A stretch of DNA of 64,000 bases from Burkholderia cenocepacia. Lineage in GTDB: Bacteria; Pseudomonadota; Gammaproteobacteria; Burkholderiales; Burkholderiaceae. The stretch's first letter is position 1. The number at the start of each line of letters is the position of its first letter. The stretch covers positions 248,001-312,000 of the forward strand of contig NZ_CP060041.1 of assembly GCF_014211915.1 (NCBI RefSeq), read 5' to 3'. Shown here piece by piece: positions 52,826 through 62,149 of the stretch. The notes beneath the pieces were generated by a model. That model made no database searches. It saw only the letters and a list, made by a program, of their open reading frames with translations, and had not been told where the DNA came from. The position numbers and the translations under genes were made by a program.

Positions 52826-53704
52826 ATGTCCAGAACCATTCTGATCACCGGCGCCAGCAGCGGCTTCGGCCGCGACACCGCGGAAACACTCTCACGTGCC
52901 GGGCACCGGGTATTCGCGTCGATGCGTGACGTCGCCGGCCGCAACCGACCGCATGCCGATGCGCTGCGGGCGAGCGGCGTGCAGGTCGTCGAACTCGATG
53001 TGACGGACGATGCGTCCGTCGAGCGCGGTGTCGCCTCCGTGCTGGAAAATTCGGGGCGCCTCGATGTCCTGATCAATAACGCGGGTATCGGTTCGGCCGG
53101 CGTTTCCGAGGCGTTCACGACGAAGCAGGTACAGGCGCTCTTCGACGTGAATGTATTCGGCATCCAGCGAATGTCGAGAGCGGTATTGCCGACCTTCAGG
53201 AAACAGCGTGAAGGCCTGATCATGAACATCGGCTCGATACTCGGCCGCGTGACGTTTCCGTTCTTCGGTCTGTACGGTGCATCGAAGTTTGCGATCGAAG
53301 CGTTGACCGACAGCTACCGCTACGAATTGTCGACGTTGGGCATCGACGTCGTTCTCGTTCAACCCAGCAACTATCCAACGAATATCTTCGCCAGCGCGCA
53401 GCGGCCCGCCGACGCCGCGCGCGTGCCCGGCTACGGTGAAGCCGGTGCGATTCCGGACAAGATGGTGGAGACGTTGATGGCGTTGTTCGCGAGCGACCAC
53501 GCGCCGGACCCGCACGACGTCGCCGAAGCCATCGCTCAACTCGTCGAGCAAGCACCGGGCACGCGCCCCGCACGTTGGGTCGTGGGTCAGTCATTCGGCG
53601 CCGACGCCCTCAACGCTCAAGCAGCAGCGATTCAGGCGCAGACACTGGAGAGCCTCGGGCTCGCGCACCTCGCCGGGCCGCAAGGACAATCCGCGGCGGC
53701 GTGA
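52826..53704 (+). CDS. Short-chain dehydrogenase/reductase
   Basis: A 292-residue classical SDR: ILITGASSGFGRDTAETLSRAG, NNAGIG, and the catalytic YGASK. The extra C-terminal stretch and the STLGIDVVLVQPSNYPTNIF segment are typical of retinol-dehydrogenase-like or ketoreductase SDRs. The ATG at 52826 has a weak ribosome site; upstream in-frame codons give no better start. It is divergent from the GlxA regulator and driven by the promoter at 52628-52695, in common with the MAPEG operon. Confidence 0.9.
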   Translation: MSRTILITGASSGFGRDTAETLSRAGHRVFASMRDVAGRNRPHADALRASGVQVVELDVTDDASVERGVASVLENSGRLDVLINNAGIGSAGVSEAFTTKQVQALFDVNVFGIQRMSRAVLPTFRKQREGLIMNIGSILGRVTFPFFGLYGASKFAIEALTDSYRYELSTLGIDVVLVQPSNYPTNIFASAQRPADAARVPGYGEAGAIPDKMVETLMALFASDHAPDPHDVAEAIAQLVEQAPGTRPARWVVGQSFGADALNAQAAAIQAQTLESLGLAHLAGPQGQSAAA

Positions 53705-53871
53705 AGATACGTTCGCGGCAGAAAACATCCGTCGACGCGATGGTCCACCGACTACGCGTCGGACAACGATGACGGTGAACCGCACATCCGCGAACGCTCG
53801 CTGGACAGCGTATCGCGGTCTCTTCCATACGACGCCCTATGCGCCGACCATGCCGACCGTCACACCCGCGG

Positions 53872-54612
53872 TCAATCGCGTTTCAGTGTCGACCTCAGAA
53901 ACTGTCCCGCCACGAAGATGTCGCGCTCCACTGCGCGTCGCGCCGCGGCGGCATCCCGCCTGCCCAGCGCATCCATCAGGTCTTCGTGGGCGTCGTTCAA
54001 CACGGCGGAGGCTTCGGACGTGTCGAAGAGGCGGTTCGAGATCGGGCCGGCCTTCAGCCACAGCGTATCGATCAGCTCGAACAGCAACGGCGAGCCGGCC
54101 GCCTTGTAGAGCAGGACATGGAAGTCTTCGTTGGCGGCGAGGTAATCGGTGGCTTGGTCGGCCTTCAACGAAACGGCGGCCTGCTTCTGCGTTGGTTTGT
54201 CTCCCGCGGACTTCCTCGCGCGAGCCGGCTGATCCGTGGGGTGTTTCAACGCCTTCGCCATGCGCTGGCAAAGCTTGCGCAGCGTGGCGAGTTCGGCCGG
54301 CTCCAGCCTCAGGCAGCCACGCTCGGCGGCCTCGCCTTCGAGCAGCATGCGCATTTGCAGCAGATCGTCGAACTCGGGCACCGTCAGCCGGGGGACGATC
54401 ATGCCGGCGTTGGGCACGTTCACCAGCGCGCCTTCGGCAGCCAGACGCTGCAGCGCGGCGCGCACCGGCATCTGCCCCACCCCCATCTCGGCTGCCACGT
54501 TGCGGATCTTCAAGCGCTCGCCGGGAAGGAAGCGGCCTACGGTGACCCATTGCCGCAACGTGGCGTAGATCGTGTCTTGCTGAGTGGTGGTGGGTTCGAC
54601 GTCGTGACTCAT
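53872..54612 (-). CDS. GntR-family (FCD) regulator
   Basis: A 246-residue GntR regulator with an N-terminal winged helix (QQDTIYATLRQWVTVGRFLPGERLKIRNVAAEMGVGQMPVRAALQRLAAEGAL) and an all-helical FCD effector domain (LLQMRMLLEGEAAERG, NEDFHVLLYKAAGSPLLFELID, AHEDLMDAL). A Lys/Ala-rich insert separates the halves. Its start overlaps the stop of the aminotransferase gene (ATGA), so it is the last gene of the puuA-like operon and likely binds the TGTGATCACA sites before puuA. Confidence 0.9.
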   Translation of the reverse strand: MSHDVEPTTTQQDTIYATLRQWVTVGRFLPGERLKIRNVAAEMGVGQMPVRAALQRLAAEGALVNVPNAGMIVPRLTVPEFDDLLQMRMLLEGEAAERGCLRLEPAELATLRKLCQRMAKALKHPTDQPARARKSAGDKPTQKQAAVSLKADQATDYLAANEDFHVLLYKAAGSPLLFELIDTLWLKAGPISNRLFDTSEASAVLNDAHEDLMDALGRRDAAAARRAVERDIFVAGQFLRSTLKRD

Positions 54613-55991
54613 GAATCGGTAGTGGCGGTGAGCGAAGCCAGCACGGTGTCGAATGCGGCAAGCAGGCGCTGCACGTGCATCCGGGTCGTGTCAGGGCAGA
54701 CGAGCATCATATTGTGAAAAGGCGTGATCAACACGCCGCGGTTCAGCAACGCCAGATGCAGCGCGTGCTCCAGCTCGGCATCCATCACCGCCTCGGCCTG
54801 GCTGCCGTTGCGCGGCGGCTGCGGGCAGAACTGGAACTCCACCCGGGCGCCCACCTGGGTGACGCACCAGGGCAGGCCGTGGCGGGCGATGATCGTGCGC
54901 AGCCCGGCGGCCAGTTGCTCGGCCAGCGCGTGCATCGGGGCGAAGACCTCGGGCGTCATCAGGTGCGTGAGCGTGGCGCGCATCGCCGCCATGGCCAGCA
55001 GGTTGGCGGTCAGCGTGGTGCCGATGCCCGAGTGGCCCGGCGGTGCCGTGCGCTTGGCGGCCTCGGCGCGCTCGGCCAGCGCGGCGCTGAAACCATAGGC
55101 TGCGCACGGCATGCCGCCGCCCAGTGCCTTGCCCACCACCACGGCATCGGGCTGCAGGCCGTGAGCGCGCGCATAGCCGCCGGGGCCGCTGCTGAGCGTG
55201 TGGGTCTCGTCCAGGACCAGCAGGCTGCCGTGCCGGCGGATGAGGTCCTGCGCCTGCGCCCAGTAGCCCGGTTCGGGCAGCACCATGCCGATGTTGGTCA
55301 TCACCGGCTCGGCCAGGACGCAGGCCACGTCGCCCGGGGCCAGCGCGGCTTCCAGCGCGGCCAGATCGTTGAATTCCACCACGCGCGTGGTGGTGGTGAG
55401 ATCGTGCACCTGGCCCAGCAGGCTGGCGCGTTGCGTGGGTTGGCCGTCCACGAGGTCGACGAAGACGTCATCGACCGTGCCGTGGTAGCAGCCGTTGAAC
55501 ACCAGCAAGGTACGCCGCCCGGTGGCGGCACGTACCCAGCGCAGCAAGAAACGGTTGGCATCGCTGGCCGTCATCGCGAACTGCCATTTCGGCAGACCGA
55601 AATGCCGAGCCAGCAATTCACCCACGACGGATGCGTCCTCGTTGGGCAGCATGGTGGTCAGGCCGTGCCGTGCCTGGGTCGCCAGTGCCTCGGTCAGGAC
55701 GGCCGGCGAATGGCCGAACATGGCGCCGGTGTCACCCAGGCAGAAGTCGGCCAGCGTGTGACCGTCCACATCGGTGAGTTGTGCCCCCTGTGCCTGGGCC
55801 ACGTGCAGCGCGAAAGGCGTCGACCAGTCGTTCATCCAGTGCAGCGGCACGCCGAACATCAGCTGCGGCGCGGCGCGTGCGGACATCACTTGCGACTTCG
55901 GGTTGCGTTGCGCGTACTCGGCGCGCTCACGGGCGAGCAAGGCCTGTACGCGTTCGTGCGCGATGCCGGTATGTGGAAGGGTGCGGTTCAT
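54609..55991 (-). CDS. Class III aminotransferase (GSA/GABA-type)
   Basis: A 460-residue class III PLP aminotransferase: ADFCLGDTGAMFGHSPAVLTEAL, FAMTASDANRFLLRWVRAATGR, FNGCYHGTVDDV, LLVLDETHTLSSGPGGYARAHG, and the PLP lysine in VVVGKALGGGMPCAAYGF. It resembles glutamate-1-semialdehyde aminomutase-like enzymes used in amine catabolism. It sits 10 bases after the glutamine synthetase-like gene, so it could act on a glutamylated amine or omega-amino acid. Confidence 0.87.
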   Translation of the reverse strand: MNRTLPHTGIAHERVQALLARERAEYAQRNPKSQVMSARAAPQLMFGVPLHWMNDWSTPFALHVAQAQGAQLTDVDGHTLADFCLGDTGAMFGHSPAVLTEALATQARHGLTTMLPNEDASVVGELLARHFGLPKWQFAMTASDANRFLLRWVRAATGRRTLLVFNGCYHGTVDDVFVDLVDGQPTQRASLLGQVHDLTTTTRVVEFNDLAALEAALAPGDVACVLAEPVMTNIGMVLPEPGYWAQAQDLIRRHGSLLVLDETHTLSSGPGGYARAHGLQPDAVVVGKALGGGMPCAAYGFSAALAERAEAAKRTAPPGHSGIGTTLTANLLAMAAMRATLTHLMTPEVFAPMHALAEQLAAGLRTIIARHGLPWCVTQVGARVEFQFCPQPPRNGSQAEAVMDAELEHALHLALLNRGVLITPFHNMMLVCPDTTRMHVQRLLAAFDTVLASLTATTDS

Positions 55992-56001
55992 GACGGATTC
56001 C

Positions 56002-57336
56002 TCAAACCAGCAGTAACAGGTGCTCTCGTTCCCACGAACTGATCACCCGGTTGTAGGTGGAAAATTCCAGTTCCTTCACCGCGCAGAACGCGTCAACGAA
56101 GGTTTCGCCCAGGACCTCCTTCATCGCATCGCAGGCGCGCATGGCCTCGATCGCGTTTTCGAGATGGCGCGGCAATTCATGGGCAACGTTCCAGGCGCTG
56201 CCTTCGGTGGGCTCGCTGGGGTGCAGCCGGTCGCGCATGCCAATGTAGCCGCAGGCCAGCGTGGCGGCCATGGCCAGATAGGGATTGGCGTCGACGCCGG
56301 GCACGCGGTTTTCGACCCGGCGGGCGCCGGGGCCGGACTTGGGGACGCGGATACCGCAGGTGCGGTTGTCCTGGCCCCAGCGCACGTTGATGGGGGCCGA
56401 CATGTAGGGCGCCAGCCGCCGGTATGAATTGACGTAGGGCGCCAACATCGGCATCACCTGCGGGATATAGGTTTGCAGTCCGCCGATGAAGTGGTGGAAG
56501 TGTTCGCTGGCTGTGCCGTCGGTATTGCTGAAGATGTTGCGGCCTTCGCCGTCGTTGATGCTCTGATGGATGTGCATCGCGCTGCCGGGTTCACCCTCCA
56601 TCGGTTTGGCCATGAACGTGGCAAATACGCCGTGGCGCAGCGCCGTCTCGCGCACCGTGCGCTTGAACAGGAAAACGCGGTCGGCCAGGTCGAGCGGTTC
56701 GCCGTGGCTGAAGTTGATCTCCATCTGCCCCGGGCCGGCCTCGTGGATCAGCGTTTCCACGCCTAGCTGGTGCTGGTCGCAGAAGGCGGACAGTTCCATG
56801 AAGAAGGGATCGAAGTCGTTCACCGCGTCGATCGAGTAGCTCTGCCGCCCCACCTCGGGCTTTCCGGTGCGCCCCAGCGGCGGCTGCAGCGGCTCGTGCG
56901 GGTTCTGATTGCGCGCCACCAGATAGAACTCCATCTCGGGCGCCACGATGGGCTGCCAGCCGCGTGCTTCGTACAGCGCCAGCACGCGGCGTAGTACGGC
57001 GCGCGGCGAGAGTTGCACCGGCTGGCCGTCCCACTCCAGGCAGTCGTGGATGACCACGGCCACCGGTTCGGCGGCCCACGGCACGATACGCACGGTGGCG
57101 GCGTCGGGCTTGCAGACCATGTCAGGGTCGGTATCGCCCACGAAGGGGCTGTTGTCGGGCTGTTGCCCGTTCACGGTGTTGAGCAGCACGCTCTTGGGGA
57201 TGCGCATCTCGCCCGACGCCGTGAACAGATCGCGCGGCAAGATCTTGCCGCGCGCGATGCCCGTCATGTCGGGGATGACACACTCCACCTCACGGATGCG
57301 GTGCCGGGTCAGGAAGTCGCTCAAAGCGTCATTCAT
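56002..57336 (-). CDS. Glutamine synthetase-like gamma-glutamyl-amine ligase (PuuA type)
   Basis: A 444-residue glutamine synthetase family protein of the GlnT/PuuA branch, which ligates glutamate to putrescine or other amines. Motifs: VIPDMTGIARGKILPR, PIVAPEMEFYLVARN, EAGPGQMEINFSHGEPLDLAD, HIHQSI, and RVENRVPGVDANPYLAMAATLACGYIGM. It leads an operon with a class III aminotransferase and GntR regulator, consistent with catabolism of an amine via a gamma-glutamyl intermediate. The codon pattern (CTG- and GCC-rich, few CTC) differs from adjoining genes and suggests transfer. Confidence 0.87.
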   Translation of the reverse strand: MNDALSDFLTRHRIREVECVIPDMTGIARGKILPRDLFTASGEMRIPKSVLLNTVNGQQPDNSPFVGDTDPDMVCKPDAATVRIVPWAAEPVAVVIHDCLEWDGQPVQLSPRAVLRRVLALYEARGWQPIVAPEMEFYLVARNQNPHEPLQPPLGRTGKPEVGRQSYSIDAVNDFDPFFMELSAFCDQHQLGVETLIHEAGPGQMEINFSHGEPLDLADRVFLFKRTVRETALRHGVFATFMAKPMEGEPGSAMHIHQSINDGEGRNIFSNTDGTASEHFHHFIGGLQTYIPQVMPMLAPYVNSYRRLAPYMSAPINVRWGQDNRTCGIRVPKSGPGARRVENRVPGVDANPYLAMAATLACGYIGMRDRLHPSEPTEGSAWNVAHELPRHLENAIEAMRACDAMKEVLGETFVDAFCAVKELEFSTYNRVISSWEREHLLLLV

Positions 57337-57352
57337 CGCATGTCACTCATGA

Positions 57353-57417
57353 TGTGATCACAACATTGGGTGCTTATCGATGATATCGCGAAAATAAACA
57401 AATTTGTGATCACAAAT
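57353..57417. promoter_or_regulatory. Two TGTGATCACA palindromes, GntR-type operators
   Basis: TGTGATCACA occurs at 57353-57362, and again within the perfect 16-bp palindrome ATTTGTGATCACAAAT at 57402-57417. The centres are 52 bases apart, about five helical turns, and lie 17 and 66 bases or so upstream of the puuA-like start. Sites of the form TTGTGATCACAA suit FCD-type GntR regulators, and a GntR gene closes this operon. Confidence 0.75.
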
Positions 57418-57536
57418 GTAGTCCAATGAACTACAGGACAACTCGCGACAGCGCGAACACCTCCGGTCGCAGGTCCATGAGCATCCCTTGGGTTGTGCTG
57501 ACCTACCCTCTCAAGCCGTTTTCAGCGTCGAATAGC

Positions 57537-57575
57537 AAATGGCCGGTCTGGATGCAGAGCCGGCCATTTCTTTTT
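57537..57575 (+). terminator. Orphan rho-independent terminator
   Basis: AAATGGCCGG and CCGGCCATTT form a perfect 10-bp stem with a 13-base loop, followed by CTTTTT on the plus strand. No rightward gene ends to its left: the nearest, the PuuA-like gene, runs the other way. It therefore probably belonged to a gene that was lost or displaced. Confidence 0.75.
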
Positions 57576-57869
57576 ATGGGTGATTGACGCGTCAATCGCC
57601 CCGCCTCTTGATACCGCCGGTCAACAATGAGATCGCGGTACGCAGTAAATCGTCGATGTGATCGACATCCAAAGCTAGCGCAAGTTCTGAGCAGCATGTT
57701 GGCGGTGGCGACCGGTTGCTTCTGGCCGAACGCGGGCCGGCCGCGGCCCCGTGACGCGCAACCGGCGCACATCGACCCTGAACAGCCAATCAACAGCGGA
57801 CACCGAACGGCCATTGTTCAACCGTCTGCGGTCACACATGGCGACGGACGCGCTTGAGCTAACCAGCGC

Positions 57870-58529
57870 CTACGGTCGGGCTGAACGTTTCCCCCAACTC
57901 AAATCCAATTGCTTACCGGTTCCTTTTGCCGTGGAAGGCCGAGTCTCAGGCCAGCTCCGCATCGCAATGCTGATTGTCTGGTGTAACTCGTTGGTCGGCA
58001 CGCCGCTCGCTGCCTGAACGGAGATACCTTGCGAAACAGTGCCGAAGAAACGCGCCAAGGCGCCGATGTCGGTGTCTGGCGGCAGCTCCCCGCGCTTACG
58101 GGCATCCTCCAGACACGTCCGGATCATCTCGACGCCCGACTCACGGACTTCGCACAGAACCTGAGCCACCCGTCGCGAATCCTCGCTTCCGGTAAGCGCT
58201 CCCTGCACCAACAAGCAGCCCCGAGGTGTGCCTTTTGCGCTCTGAAACGTCGCCAAAGCGCGCAGGAACGCCTCTATTCCGCTACGCGCCGATGGCAGCG
58301 CCAACGATGGTGCCGCGAAGGCGCCGAGCCGCTCCTGGTAGCGGGCGAGGGCTTTGAAGAAAAGCTGTTCCTTTCCTCCAAAAGCACCATAGAGACTCGG
58401 CTTATTGACGCCGATCGCCTCCGTCAGATCCGTCAGCGACGTCCCCTCATAGCCCTTCTCCCAGAAGAGAGTCAGGGCTTGGTCCAACGCCTTGTCGGGG
58501 TCGAACGCCCGTGGCCTGCCGATTGCCAT
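57870..58529 (-). CDS. TetR/AcrR-family repressor
   Basis: A 219-residue TetR regulator: GRPRAFDPDKALDQALTLFWEKGYEGTSLTDLTEAIGVNKPSLYGAFGGKEQLFFKAL is the HTH and helix 4. The C-terminal part (GCLLVQGALTGSEDSRRVAQVL) resembles the AcrR/YcdC-like group. I chose the ATG at 58529 (MAIGRPRAF). It is divergent from an SDR gene, and two palindromic sites of matching sequence lie between them. Confidence 0.9.
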   Translation of the reverse strand: MAIGRPRAFDPDKALDQALTLFWEKGYEGTSLTDLTEAIGVNKPSLYGAFGGKEQLFFKALARYQERLGAFAAPSLALPSARSGIEAFLRALATFQSAKGTPRGCLLVQGALTGSEDSRRVAQVLCEVRESGVEMIRTCLEDARKRGELPPDTDIGALARFFGTVSQGISVQAASGVPTNELHQTISIAMRSWPETRPSTAKGTGKQLDLSWGKRSARP

Positions 58530-58550
58530 CCGTGCACCAATCAATATTTT

Positions 58551-58614
58551 TACCGATCGGTATATTAAATCCTTGACGAGGCGCTGTCCATCCGCAGATA
58601 CTTACCGAGCGGTA
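58551..58614. promoter_or_regulatory. Two TACCGANCGGTA operators between TetR and SDR
   Basis: TACCGATCGGTA (58551-58562) is a perfect palindrome and TACCGAGCGGTA (58603-58614) differs at one central base. Their centres are 52 bases apart, flanking the likely divergent promoters. ACCGnnCGGT-type sites are common for TetR repressors controlling SDR and efflux genes. Confidence 0.8.
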
Positions 58615-58652
58615 CAAAATTAAATGCGAACCTAACGTTTAGAGAGAGTGAA

Positions 58653-59405
58653 ATGACAAGTCGTTTGAATGGAAAGGTGGCCTTGGTGACGGGCGGCAGT
58701 TCGGGTATCGGCCTCGCCGCGGCAAGCCGTTTCGCTGCGGAAGGCGCAACCGTCTACATCACCGGACGCAAACAGGAGGCGCTTGACGCGGCCGTTGACT
58801 CAATAGCCGGCAAGGTTACGGCTATCCGGGCCGACTCCAGCGTCGCCGCCGATCTCGAGCGGGTCTACGCCACGATTCGTGACACGAGCGGCAAGCTGGA
58901 CGTGTTGTTCGCGAATGCCGGTATTGCAGCCTTTGTGCCGCTCTCGGCGATCACTGAAGCCCATTACGACAGCATCGTCGATACAAACCTGAAGGGCGTC
59001 GTGTTCACCGTCAAGTACGCGGTTCCTCTGCTGTCCGAAGGCGCCTCGATCATTCTCACTTCGTCGACAGCCGGCTATAGGGGGATGGAAGCATTCAGCT
59101 TGTACAGCGCGACGAAGGCGGCGGTCCGGCAACTGGCGCGCGGTTGGCTCCTGGATCTGAAGGCTCGGAAAATTCGCGTCAACGTCATCAGCCCCGGCAT
59201 GGTCGATACGCCCGCCATCGACGGCCTGGTGGGCGATCCGAACGCGGCTTCCGGAATGAGGGCGCATGTGGCATCGCAAAATCCGCTGGGCCGCATTGCG
59301 CATCCCGATGACGTTGCCGCTGCCGCGTTGTTTCTGGCCTCCGACGAAGCCGCGTACATCAACGGCGTCGACTTGCCCGTAGACGGCGGTGCCAGCCAGA
59401 TTTAA
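58653..59405 (+). CDS. Classical SDR oxidoreductase
   Basis: A 250-residue SDR with the TGGSSGIG cofactor motif, NAG in [11 protein letters not shown], the catalytic Ser in SSTAG and YSATK. The C-terminal [13 protein letters not shown] is typical. It is divergent from the TetR gene and begins 38 bases after the second operator, so it should be repressed by it. The aldo/keto reductase follows 92 bases on. Confidence 0.92.
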   Translation: MTSRLNGKVALVTGGSSGIGLAAASRFAAEGATVYITGRKQEALDAAVDSIAGKVTAIRADSSVAADLERVYATIRDTSGKLDVLFANAGIAAFVPLSAITEAHYDSIVDTNLKGVVFTVKYAVPLLSEGASIILTSSTAGYRGMEAFSLYSATKAAVRQLARGWLLDLKARKIRVNVISPGMVDTPAIDGLVGDPNAASGMRAHVASQNPLGRIAHPDDVAAAALFLASDEAAYINGVDLPVDGGASQI

Positions 59406-59497
59406 TCCAATTGCGGAAACTTCGCCGAAGCCCGGTTTGCCGCGATTGCACGGTGGTTCCGACTTCGGCATTCCAGCATCGTTCAGGAGCAACGTTC

Positions 59498-60544
59498 ATG
59501 CGATACAAACTGTTTGGACAACATACGGGTCTGCGAGTCTCCGAACTGGTACTCGGTGCGGGGAATTTCGGGACGCGCTGGGGCCATGGTGCAGAGCCGG
59601 CGGAGGCGCGTCGCATCTTTGAAGCCTACGCGGAGGCCGGGGGCAATTTCATCGATACCGCCAACGGATATCAGTTCGGCGAGTCCGAGGAAATTCTCGG
59701 CGAACTGCTCGATGGTCACCGGGACGAATTTGTGCTGGCGTCGAAATTCACTTATCGCGCCACGCCTCAGGACGGCATTCTCACGACGGGCAATAGCCGC
59801 AAAGCCATGGTGGCGTCCGTGGAGGCCAGCTTGAAGCGACTCAAGACCGACCGTATCGACCTTTTGTGGGCGCACATGTCCGATGGTGTGACGCCGCTCG
59901 AGGAGCTCGTGCGGGGATTCGACGATCTCGTACGTGCGGGCAAAATCCTGTACGCGGGTCTGTCCGATTTCCCGGCCTGGCGGGTGGCTCGCGCGGCGAC
60001 CATCGCCGAATTGCGCGGTACGGTACCTGTCGCGGGTCTCCAGCTGGAATACAGCCTAGTGGAACGTAGCAGCGAGCATGAACTTCTTCCGGCCGGCAAG
60101 GCATTGGGACTGGGGATCGTTGGCTGGTCCCCGTTGGGCGGCGGCATGCTTACCGGGAAGTACCGCAATGGTGAAACCGGGAGGCGGGAAGGTTTTGGCG
60201 GCAACGTGTTCCAGCCCGAGAACACACCGCAACGTACGGCGATCCTCGACGCGTTGATTGCCGTTGCAGACGAAGCGGGTGTTACTCCCGGAGAAATCGC
60301 CATCGCGTGGGTTGCCGGAAAGGGCGTGCAGCCTATCATCGGGCCGCGCACGTTGGCGCAGCTCCAGAGCAATCTGGCCGCTATCCGGGTCACCCTTTCG
60401 GCAGAGCAGATCGGCCGCCTCGACATCGCGAGCGCGATTCCTCCCATCTTTCCGTACACGGTGATCGACGCACCCCAAACCCGCCAGGGCTATACGGGCG
60501 GCAAGGCCGACGAGTTCGATTCTCCTGCAGTGCCAGTCGCCTGA
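59498..60544 (+). CDS. Aldo/keto reductase
   Basis: A 348-residue aldo/keto reductase (AKR11-like). Key residues are visible: Asp and Tyr in FIDTANGYQFGESEEILGELL, Lys in VLASKFTYR, His in LLWAHMSDGVTPLEELV. LGIVGWSPLGGGMLTGKY and IIGPRTLAQLQSNLAAI bind the cofactor. CAGGAG precedes the ATG at 59498. It is probably in the same transcription unit as the upstream SDR. The reduced carbonyl is unknown. Confidence 0.92.
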   Translation: MRYKLFGQHTGLRVSELVLGAGNFGTRWGHGAEPAEARRIFEAYAEAGGNFIDTANGYQFGESEEILGELLDGHRDEFVLASKFTYRATPQDGILTTGNSRKAMVASVEASLKRLKTDRIDLLWAHMSDGVTPLEELVRGFDDLVRAGKILYAGLSDFPAWRVARAATIAELRGTVPVAGLQLEYSLVERSSEHELLPAGKALGLGIVGWSPLGGGMLTGKYRNGETGRREGFGGNVFQPENTPQRTAILDALIAVADEAGVTPGEIAIAWVAGKGVQPIIGPRTLAQLQSNLAAIRVTLSAEQIGRLDIASAIPPIFPYTVIDAPQTRQGYTGGKADEFDSPAVPVA

Positions 60545-60724
60545 GGCATTGTTTCAATAGCAGGTCGCAAGCATGGCGTCCACGAGACGCCATGTATAGG
60601 CTTTTTGCCGCAATTCAGCTACCCGAACTGATGCAAATGCTGCGGCGCGAGACGCGCGAACGGTGCCTCACGCGCTGCTCGACGCGGCCAACGCGGCGCG
60701 GGAGTGCAAACGAAGGAGATGCCA

Positions 60725-61177
60725 ATGCTTGAAGCCGATGCAGTGACGCCGGCGGACTCGCAGGAACACTTGAAAGTACAGCCGCTCGAAACGATACGCA
60801 GCTATCACGCGCATATTTACTTTGACGGCCCGGAGCAACGACGTGTCGCCGAAGTCTTGCGGGAACACATCGCGCAACGCTTTCCGGTCGTTCTCGGTCG
60901 CTGGCACGATCGACCGATTGGCCCTCATGCGAAGCCGATGTATCAGGTCGCCTTTTCCCGACATGAATTCGGTAGTTTCCTGCCTTGGCTCATGGTAAAT
61001 CGTCGTGGACTGACGGTACTCGTTCATCCCAATACCGGCCGTCCACTCGCGGACCACCTCGACCATCCGGTCTGGATGGGTGAAGTGCTCGACATCCTCA
61101 ATCGGCAGCTGCTCCCCGTCGATGAAGGACCGGAGCCGGATCTCGTCACCAACACTCGACCAACGGTGAATCCATGA
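60725..61177 (+). CDS. DOPA 4,5-dioxygenase-like protein
   Basis: A 150-residue protein of the DOPA 4,5-dioxygenase family (small betalain-type extradiol dioxygenase): RSYHAHIYFDGPEQR, FPVVLGRWHDRPIGPHAKPMYQVAF, and LTVLVHPNTGRPLADHLDHPVWMGEVL carry the conserved His residues (HxH near the start and HPNTG). The ATG at 60725 has AAGGAG at 6 bases; two earlier in-frame starts are too close to it. In bacteria these proteins often act as stress enzymes on catechols or related compounds. The next SDR-like gene starts inside its stop (ATGA). Confidence 0.82.
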   Translation: MLEADAVTPADSQEHLKVQPLETIRSYHAHIYFDGPEQRRVAEVLREHIAQRFPVVLGRWHDRPIGPHAKPMYQVAFSRHEFGSFLPWLMVNRRGLTVLVHPNTGRPLADHLDHPVWMGEVLDILNRQLLPVDEGPEPDLVTNTRPTVNP

Positions 61178-61866
61178 GTGATATTCCGTACGGCAATGCG
61201 CTCATCATCGGGGCTGGCTTTGGCATTAGCGCAGCCCTCACGCGGGCGCTGCGTTCCGCAGGTCTTCCCGTCATTATCGCCTCACGAAAACCCGATAGAT
61301 TGGCGCCGCTGGTGAGCGAGACGGGAGCCGTCGCGCTGCAGGTCGATGCATCAGAAGCCGCGCAGGTCGCGCGCCTTTTCGAAGAGACGGTGGAGCGAAT
61401 CGGGCCGCCCGAGATCGTTATATACAACGCCAGTAGCATCGTCCGCGGTCCTATCGCTGGGCTCGATCCGGTTCATGTCGAACATGCAATATCCGTCACC
61501 GCATTGGGCGCGTTTTACGCGATACAGCAAGCTGCCAGGCACATGGTTCCTGTGGGCAGAGGCGCAGTCTTGTTGACCGGAGCGACCGCCGGCATCAAAG
61601 GATTTGCCCGCTCCGCACCTTTTGCGATGGGTAAGTTCGCCCTGCGGGGACTGGCCCAGAGCGCTGCCCGTGAACTGGCGCCTCAAGGCATCCACGTCGC
61701 CCACGTAATCATCGACGGCAGTGTGCGGGCGAGCGGACGCGTGGACCCATCGGACCGCACGCTTGATCCGGACGCCATCGCTCGATGCTATATCGATCTC
61801 TTGCGCCAACACCGCAGTGCATGGTCGTGGGAAATCGAGGTGCGGCCTTGGGTAGAGAGCTTTTGA
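61174..61866 (+). CDS. SDR-like protein lacking the usual catalytic Tyr
   Basis: A 230-residue SDR-fold protein: ALIIGAGFGISAALTRALRSAG binds cofactor and YNASSIV is in the NAG position. At the active site it reads LLTGATAGIKGFARSAPFAMGKFAL, so the Ser is replaced and the YxxxK Tyr is Phe (FAMGK). This suggests a non-reductase or altered function. It is translationally coupled to the DOPA dioxygenase-like gene. Confidence 0.78.
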   Translation: MSDIPYGNALIIGAGFGISAALTRALRSAGLPVIIASRKPDRLAPLVSETGAVALQVDASEAAQVARLFEETVERIGPPEIVIYNASSIVRGPIAGLDPVHVEHAISVTALGAFYAIQQAARHMVPVGRGAVLLTGATAGIKGFARSAPFAMGKFALRGLAQSAARELAPQGIHVAHVIIDGSVRASGRVDPSDRTLDPDAIARCYIDLLRQHRSAWSWEIEVRPWVESF

Positions 61867-62149
61867 CCGTGGAGTCACATTGGACTTGGCAATATGAACT
61901 TTCGTGAGTGTTGGCATTTATCACGGCAGCGAAGGGGGCCGCCGCGCCAATTCTTGACTCCCTTGGGAGCTATCGACCATTGAGCACCCCGGCCCGTACA
62001 AGCCAGGGGTACTGCAGCCAGTCGATCCTCCGCCGCTTCGCCGCCGAGCACGGTCGGCGGCACCGCGACAACACACGCCGACGCGCTCCTGCCGGCACTA
62101 AAGACGATCGACGCGACCGCATGCCCCCCGTCGCGCCGATCACTCCCGC

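Larger units (their letters stand above)
57337..57869. other. Intergenic region upstream of the PuuA-like operon
   Basis: About 530 bases. It holds the two GntR-type palindromes (near 57353-57417), the orphan terminator (57537-57575) and, on the minus strand around 57592-57700, a short stretch ending VDHIDDLLRTAISLLTGGIKRRGD that vaguely resembles the C-terminus of a TetR protein. I cannot support a complete gene here. Confidence 0.45.

Noticed and set aside
57592..57789. Small minus-strand frame resembling a TetR C-terminus
   Set aside because: Too short and only vaguely similar; mentioned under the intergenic region instead.
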